Source of the DNA: Cryptomeria japonica
Lineage: Eukaryota > Streptophyta > Pinopsida > Cupressales > Cupressaceae
Reading direction: 5' to 3'
DNA: 64,000 nt
NCBI RefSeq assembly: GCF_030272615.1
Contig: NC_081408.1
Location: forward strand, 770,625,336-770,689,335
Each line of letters starts with the position of its first letter. Positions within the stretch are counted from its first letter, which is position 1. Below the pieces are notes generated by a model. The model searched no databases, was not told where the DNA came from, and saw only the letters and a program-made list of their open reading frames with translations. The translations under genes were made by a program, and so were the position numbers. Below, piece by piece: positions 60,601 to 64,000 of the stretch.

Positions 60601-61722
60601 AAAGCTTCTACATCAAAACAAGCAGAGATCAAAGAAAAGTTCAAGATTAAAGACATGGGATGTGGTGAGTATATCTTTCATGTTGATCAACTCCCACTAT
60701 CTCCTAAGGTATTCAGTCAACAGGAACAACCTACAAACAATTTGCAATGCCAAGGAATTGGGTGTAAACCACCTAGTGTTGTGGCTACTAAGTCTGAATG
60801 CAAATCTCCTCTAGTGGTGCAAGCAATTCTTGATATCAATAGTCCTAAGAGTGGTTCCAACAAAGAATCTATTGAGCGTATCGCCGACCCTCTTGAGAGC
60901 TCACATAGCCTTACTATTTCATCCACTCATTCCATTTCCACTCCACTCCCAGACTTGGATCAACAAGAATTACAAAAGCCCTTACTCATTGGGGATCAAA
61001 AATCAAGCCTTGAAAAGAAAAATTTAAAAGTCAAAAATAAAGAAAAGAGCTTTAGTCCAAATCAAAATCAAAAGCTATTGGACTCTACAAAAATCAAAGT
61101 CAAGGATAAAACTCATCTGAAGCAAAAAGAGCAAGAGTTGATCTCCCCTAACACCAAAATAACTGGGGGCAAAAGTTCTACAATTTTAAGTCAAAAAGCA
61201 TACTTGTTGATCCTAAGTCTCCATCATGCTATCCTACTTTCACTTCTTTTCACAATCATAAGCCTTCATAACTCATCCACTTGTTCCACACATCCTTTTC
61301 CTTCTGGTGATACATCATGGACCTTTAATGGAGCTTCCTCAAAGGACTTTGCTATCAGTGATGCCCAAACTTCTTCAGGTGACGCGCATATGGGCCTGTG
61401 TAGTCCACACACTAGTAATTCTATCTCGGTTCCTTTATCAAGGAAGACAGTCACTCAAGCTACACATCATTCAGTCAAGGAACAATGCAGTTACAATCAC
61501 AAAGTCAAGCCTCGCACATTTGAGGTAGGTGACTTAGTACTCAGAGAGAACCCCAAGAATCAGCAAGACAGAGATAAGAAGGGCAAGTTCGAACCAAACT
61601 GGCTTGGTCCTTACATCATCACAGCAGTATATGGATCTGGGGCATATCAGCTCTCAACTACAGAAGGGGAATCTTTGGAGGATCCTATCAACAGCATGCA
61701 CCTTCGCAGGTTCTACACATAA
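57622..61722 (+). CDS. gag-pro: Intact 1366-aa Gag-protease-integrase tail fusion of the second Tat-like element
   Basis: One uninterrupted frame. ATG at 57622 follows a stop 12 bases upstream in the same frame region and opens MVETRLQKSRRIAKEAQE. Residues 1-300 are a Gln-, Pro- and Tyr-rich matrix-like part. 320-500 are the capsid (QAMEWYSQLPPGIKSWG, YNIETDVSVTTLCNTKQK), and 610-623 the knuckle CEFHKSKGHKTSNC. 845-945 are the aspartic protease with VLIDGGAGLNIC and ILLGRPWIHEM. 1000-1185 are a charged linker, 1191-1214 a hydrophobic segment (LLILSLHHAILLSLLFTII), 1231-1241 a scrap like RNase H (SWTFNGASSKD), and 1284-1365 the integrase C-terminal domain. RT, RNase H core and integrase core are missing without loss of frame, so a clean internal deletion seems to have been kept open. 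It could supply particle and protease functions, but not reverse transcription. No G-patch is visible, unlike the older element. Confidence 0.93.
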   Translation: MVETRLQKSRRIAKEAQESANMSSYEYDNDLFYNPEHTTLPDMNVYRNNPNVESANAINNNTTHNDNVDNSSILSAEIQESIMDPQFNRLVEEIMRRDRQYFLNMMAQSGAKIPHDFDLSQLMESRPSQQAQPNMDQRRPNSGGNRGPNMMPESPSVLLQKPAIPHTQAQTYDTYIQRPSWRPYAQTHAQGMDQSRQVDTQGHPQNFDTRRPHVKIGGNTMENERPVEYGLYTQNRYGVPQQEVMPSAPYMSQQYRPPYGHVYDQYHPYMQQAPPQMGVSNMGYATRNPSPPKNNLEQQIRDLQKKVEDMSTSKPTYTMRHICPYPFDKSIPMPLFPPHFVTPKFDKYRGRGDPKAHIRQFFTACIEVAAEETYLMRLFPQSLGDQAMEWYSQLPPGIKSWGDLAEAFIQHFSYNIETDVSVTTLCNTKQKEGESFATFLQRWRNLASRCSCEIPQKQMVEMFTQNVNKAIGYDLRKACLSTFKDVIEKGLATEKVLIEQGVIKLFKENKEDFKGKDKPKFWNKNKNTVNDSVVDANTVRPKFLFSGSNSTNNQVNNQTTSKPRRKYTPLGEPLESVFKKLVANKVITVPDFPPYEPKVKPNWWNDDEFCEFHKSKGHKTSNCHRLKNIVQDLIDRGDIEIEGHSSNQEHEVFKEPFPKHDKGKGKVTDDQANYTRAPYNYDSTINHISMDNHISTITIKNKNLENPSQRPKIVLKCVGSSSEATSECHVTTRRGKITLPGASTKNTNPLSTKPEYDLVEQLGKTPTLISILELLRISPTHKAILDKILRDTAVPTDLNVDQFQAMVGYLSVPHSLTFTEADDASISQPHNAPLHVEAFIHKHRIKRVLIDGGAGLNICTLSTIRQLGYSDKAVNSTNQITIKAYDDEERSSKGTVTLPLRIGPVTKDVVCQVLDLDLTYNILLGRPWIHEMRAIPSTYHRCIKFPHNGVEVTVKADPNPFIYCNNLQPRSEITIPVNREAIPSSTYVDPESLKASTSKQAEIKEKFKIKDMGCGEYIFHVDQLPLSPKVFSQQEQPTNNLQCQGIGCKPPSVVATKSECKSPLVVQAILDINSPKSGSNKESIERIADPLESSHSLTISSTHSISTPLPDLDQQELQKPLLIGDQKSSLEKKNLKVKNKEKSFSPNQNQKLLDSTKIKVKDKTHLKQKEQELISPNTKITGGKSSTILSQKAYLLILSLHHAILLSLLFTIISLHNSSTCSTHPFPSGDTSWTFNGASSKDFAISDAQTSSGDAHMGLCSPHTSNSISVPLSRKTVTQATHHSVKEQCSYNHKVKPRTFEVGDLVLRENPKNQQDRDKKGKFEPNWLGPYIITAVYGSGAYQLSTTEGESLEDPINSMHLRRFYT

Positions 61723-61814
61723 GCTCTTTGGAACATCCTAATTCAAAAATACAAAAAAATCAAAAATTTTCAAAAAAATACAAAAAAAATTATAAAACAA
61801 AAAAAATCGTTACT

Positions 61815-61960
61815 TGGTGAAAACCTGGCAAACAGGCGCCTTGTGACAACAAAAAAATTGAAAAAAAAAAATCGAAAAAAGTAAAGAGAAATAATTTCGT
61901 CCAATGGTGAAAACCACTTCGGTGGCGCCCTGGGCAAGTACCATGGTGAAAACTGGGTCA
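61815..61960 (+). repeat. Three TGGTGAAAAC motifs paired with GGCGCC-like words
   Basis: TGGTGAAAAC occurs at 61815, 61905 and 61944, and GGCGCC at 61835 and 61924. The third copy is followed by GGGTCACCAGCACC. The motif begins about 90 bp after the ORF stop, with A-rich spacers between. Confidence 0.8.
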
Positions 61961-63455
61961 CCAGCACCATGCGTAGAGACTTTGCTCCTCTCTCCTTCAG
62001 GATTCTCTTTCATCCTTTCACTTCGCACACACTCACAACCTATTCACTCACAATAAACTTACCCATTCCCATCATGGCTTGTTATTGATCTGCCTAAGAT
62101 TGGTTAGCCATCCATAACCCTCCCTTTTCATCCCCTTTTCATCCATAATAAATCGGATCCTATCTGTGACTACGGCCAATTCCTAAGTCTAGTAATGGGT
62201 GTGGAACTAAGAACGTCACATGTTTCAAGGAGTACAGTTTCTTCCAGCTTTCTTCAGTCTGTCCGCGCACAATCCGCAATAAAGCAGCATTTGCATCACC
62301 AGTCCACAATAAAGTTCTGCCTTCTCCGCAATAAAGTATCAGTTTCATGGATTCAGTTAGTTTCAGATGAGACACACAGCAACAATGAGCTTCAACAAAA
62401 TCAAATCTTTCAACAGACTCAGACAACATATGGTTCAATGCTATCTATCCTTTTTGTGAAAGTGAACATTGTGACCACAATCGAATAAGACTTAAACAAG
62501 TGACAAGAGACACTAAACTTGAGGACTACAGTGGATGTTGGTGTCGAGTCTTGGTTTTCTTTTGATTTTATCTTTTGGTGACATGTCTTTTAGCTTTTCC
62601 AGGATGTCTTTGACTAGAGATTCTATCTCCAGGATGTCTTTGACTAGAAAGGCGAGGATGGGGTATCGTCACCTATTTGCATTTGCTGTCTGTGGATTGT
62701 CTTTTAGTAATGCTATGACTTGTCCAAGGATATGAGGACACTGTGAGTCTAGTATGAACTGGGGCATTCCTTGTTTGTGACTGTCTTATCTCCATGCAAA
62801 CAGGTACAATGACTTTCTGGGCCGAACATATGCTTCGATTGTCATAACCTATTTTGCCATAATAAAGCTCAATGATGATAACGCACAAGAAGCTCTTTCA
62901 TGTTCATATCTTCTATCTTTCATCCCCCTTTCTTGATTGACTTCCATTGTCCTTCTCGACTCTGCGTAGCCCGCTATCACATGACTGAGTATAATGACAC
63001 ACCAAAAACATTTGCATTTCATATAGTTACATCTGCATCACCACATATCAGCATTTCATACATACATATAGATATCACAATTGCATCACATCCTGCATAT
63101 AACACATGTTAGCACATCTCACATTTTCATTATGTAAATAATCATTTGCATTATCATATTCATCTGCATTACATACATTCACATTTGCATCATGCATTAC
63201 ATATACAACATAAAAGAACAAAAATATTGCATTGCATCATATAAGCATCCATATCATAAAACATGCATCACATAAGAACATCTTATCACATAGGTACACA
63301 TGCATATAGCTTCCGCAAAGATGGATCATCTCTCATATATAATCAAAAGTGTCATGATACAATGATGTCAAAAGAATCATATGGCTACAAAATCACCCGC
63401 AGGTGTCTACAATACAAAAATGGTACAATACTGATACATAGGGAGCCCTCTAAGG
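61961..63455 (+). other. 3' non-coding region of the second Tat-like element
   Basis: No sense coding homology. A 31-bp direct duplication around AGGATGTCTTTGACTAGA occurs at 62601 and 62632. 63000-63290 is rich in GCATCACAT and CATTTGCAT words. Confidence 0.5.
63000..63290. repeat. GCAT and CAT-rich low-complexity tract
   Basis: Short words such as CATCTGCAT, CATTTGCAT, GCATCACAT and CATACATA recur irregularly, without a fixed period. Confidence 0.6.
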
Positions 63456-64000
63456 CTATGATGAACTCCCTCCCTCGGAGCCACCTAGCCTTGACGGAGT
63501 TTGAGCCCTAGAAGGACCCACCCCAAGATCAACTCTCCTGGCCCCTGTGTCCCCTGCAGTCACCCCTCGTGTCGTCCTATCCAGACAGAGGAACCCACTG
63601 ATAACTCCTGCCAACACTGTTGGTAGTGCTAATCTTGTCCATGTCATGGTATCCCATGCCACATGTCCCACCCTCATCCCTAGTCCTAGATCCTAGAACA
63701 CTCATCTCAGTGCATCCCTATCTCCGTCTCGATCATAGGGTACTAACTCCCCATCGATCAGTATCCATAGAATCCTATATACATCCTCCAAGGTGACTGT
63801 CATCTCACCCATCGGCAATGCAAACTACATGTCTCTGAGTGCCATCTCTCAGCCAGTGCAGTCAACAATCCCATGTTCACCCGAAACTCAGGCACATACA
63901 GAATGTATCTCAATTCCATAACCTCAATCGCAACTCAGTCCTCGGCTGTCAACTCAGGTCGCAACCTCTGAGTCAATGGGAATCTCTCCCGTGACTCCAG
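63456..64000 (-). pseudogene. Antisense plant mobile domain (PMD) fragment, partial
   Basis: On the minus strand a broken frame enters from beyond 64000 and reads MELRYILYVPEFRVNMGLL, then, after a one-base shift, LPMGEMTVTLEDVYRILW and IDGELVPYDRDGDRDALR. It continues in the same frame through two stops as GMRVGHVAWDTMTWTRLALP, then VLAGVISGFLCLDRTTRG, and ends at 63456. The motif GEMT-[IV]-TxED-V and the IDGxLV turn are those of PMD proteins (PF10536), a family found in host proteins of the MAIN/MAIL1 type and spread by transposons. Its antisense position downstream of a Tat-like ORF fits the extra antisense ORFs known in plant gypsy elements. The start is outside the window. Confidence 0.75.

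Larger units (their letters stand above)
54259..64000 (+). mobile_element. Second, younger Tat-like element with a fused gag-protease-integrase tail ORF, incomplete
   Basis: Contains LTR 54259-55054, a PBS-like site, a 2.57-kb leader, the 1366-codon ORF 57622-61722, a 3' region and an antisense PMD fragment. The 3' LTR lies outside the window. It starts inside the last codons of the older Tat-like pol, so it is either nested in that element or joined by recombination. The uninterrupted ORF, against the many stops in the older element, shows that it is the younger of the two. Confidence 0.8.

Overview
This window looks like repeat-dominated nuclear DNA from a large plant genome. The evidence is the density of Ty1-copia and Ty3-gypsy LTR retrotransposons, primer-binding sites complementary to initiator Met-tRNA, a Tat-like gypsy lineage with an extra RNase H, a plant mobile domain (PMD) fragment, and plant-type GT-AG introns. 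The long LTRs, deep nesting and long AT-rich spacers would suit a gymnosperm, but that is inference. I see no rRNA, tRNA or CRISPR array and nothing bacterial. No complete conserved host gene could be recognised.

Layout. 1-2912: the 3' part of an intron-rich gene on +, perhaps transposase-derived, with small phase-1 exons at its end. 2930-9545: low-complexity and dispersed repeats, including a 460-bp foldback (8494-8954), a single copy of its arm (3584-3821), and two CpG-containing blocks rich in TCGATG (5926-6850, 9040-9545). 9551-13949: 5' part of a SIRE-like copia element on -, with gag, PBS and a 2.4-kb LTR carrying a 74-bp tandem array. 13960-22067: three nested layers. These are an old LTR and PBS remnant, then a copia element on - (14492-22067) that carries gag and protease but no RT, then a gag-protease-only gypsy element (14694-18012) inside one copia LTR, with a 5-bp target duplication. 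22068-29000: AT-rich DNA with two decayed copia gag remnants. 26800-36500: mostly unique-looking DNA with weak exon candidates, a near-identical 374-bp direct duplication and smaller repeats. 37332-42749: LTR-like and AT-rich DNA with a 21-bp periodic array.

42750-54258 is a decayed Tat-like gypsy element with a 1.6-kb LTR, a long leader holding a perfectly phased 21-bp array, gag, protease, G-patch, RT with YVDD, RNase H and integrase. At 54259, within its last pol codons, a second related but younger element begins. That element has an LTR (54259-55054), a leader with three 305-bp repeats, and an uninterrupted 1366-codon ORF (57622-61722). The ORF joins gag and protease to an RNase H scrap and the integrase C-terminus, and it skips RT and the catalytic integrase. 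An antisense PMD fragment (63456-64000) lies downstream and runs off the window.

How the parts relate. Nearly all coding capacity belongs to mobile elements. Three independent elements here keep gag and protease but lack polymerase, which points to a community of non-autonomous elements mobilised in trans by autonomous relatives. The younger Tat-like element has the best-preserved reading frame in the window and is the most interesting item. All calls come from reading the sequence. No database search was possible.
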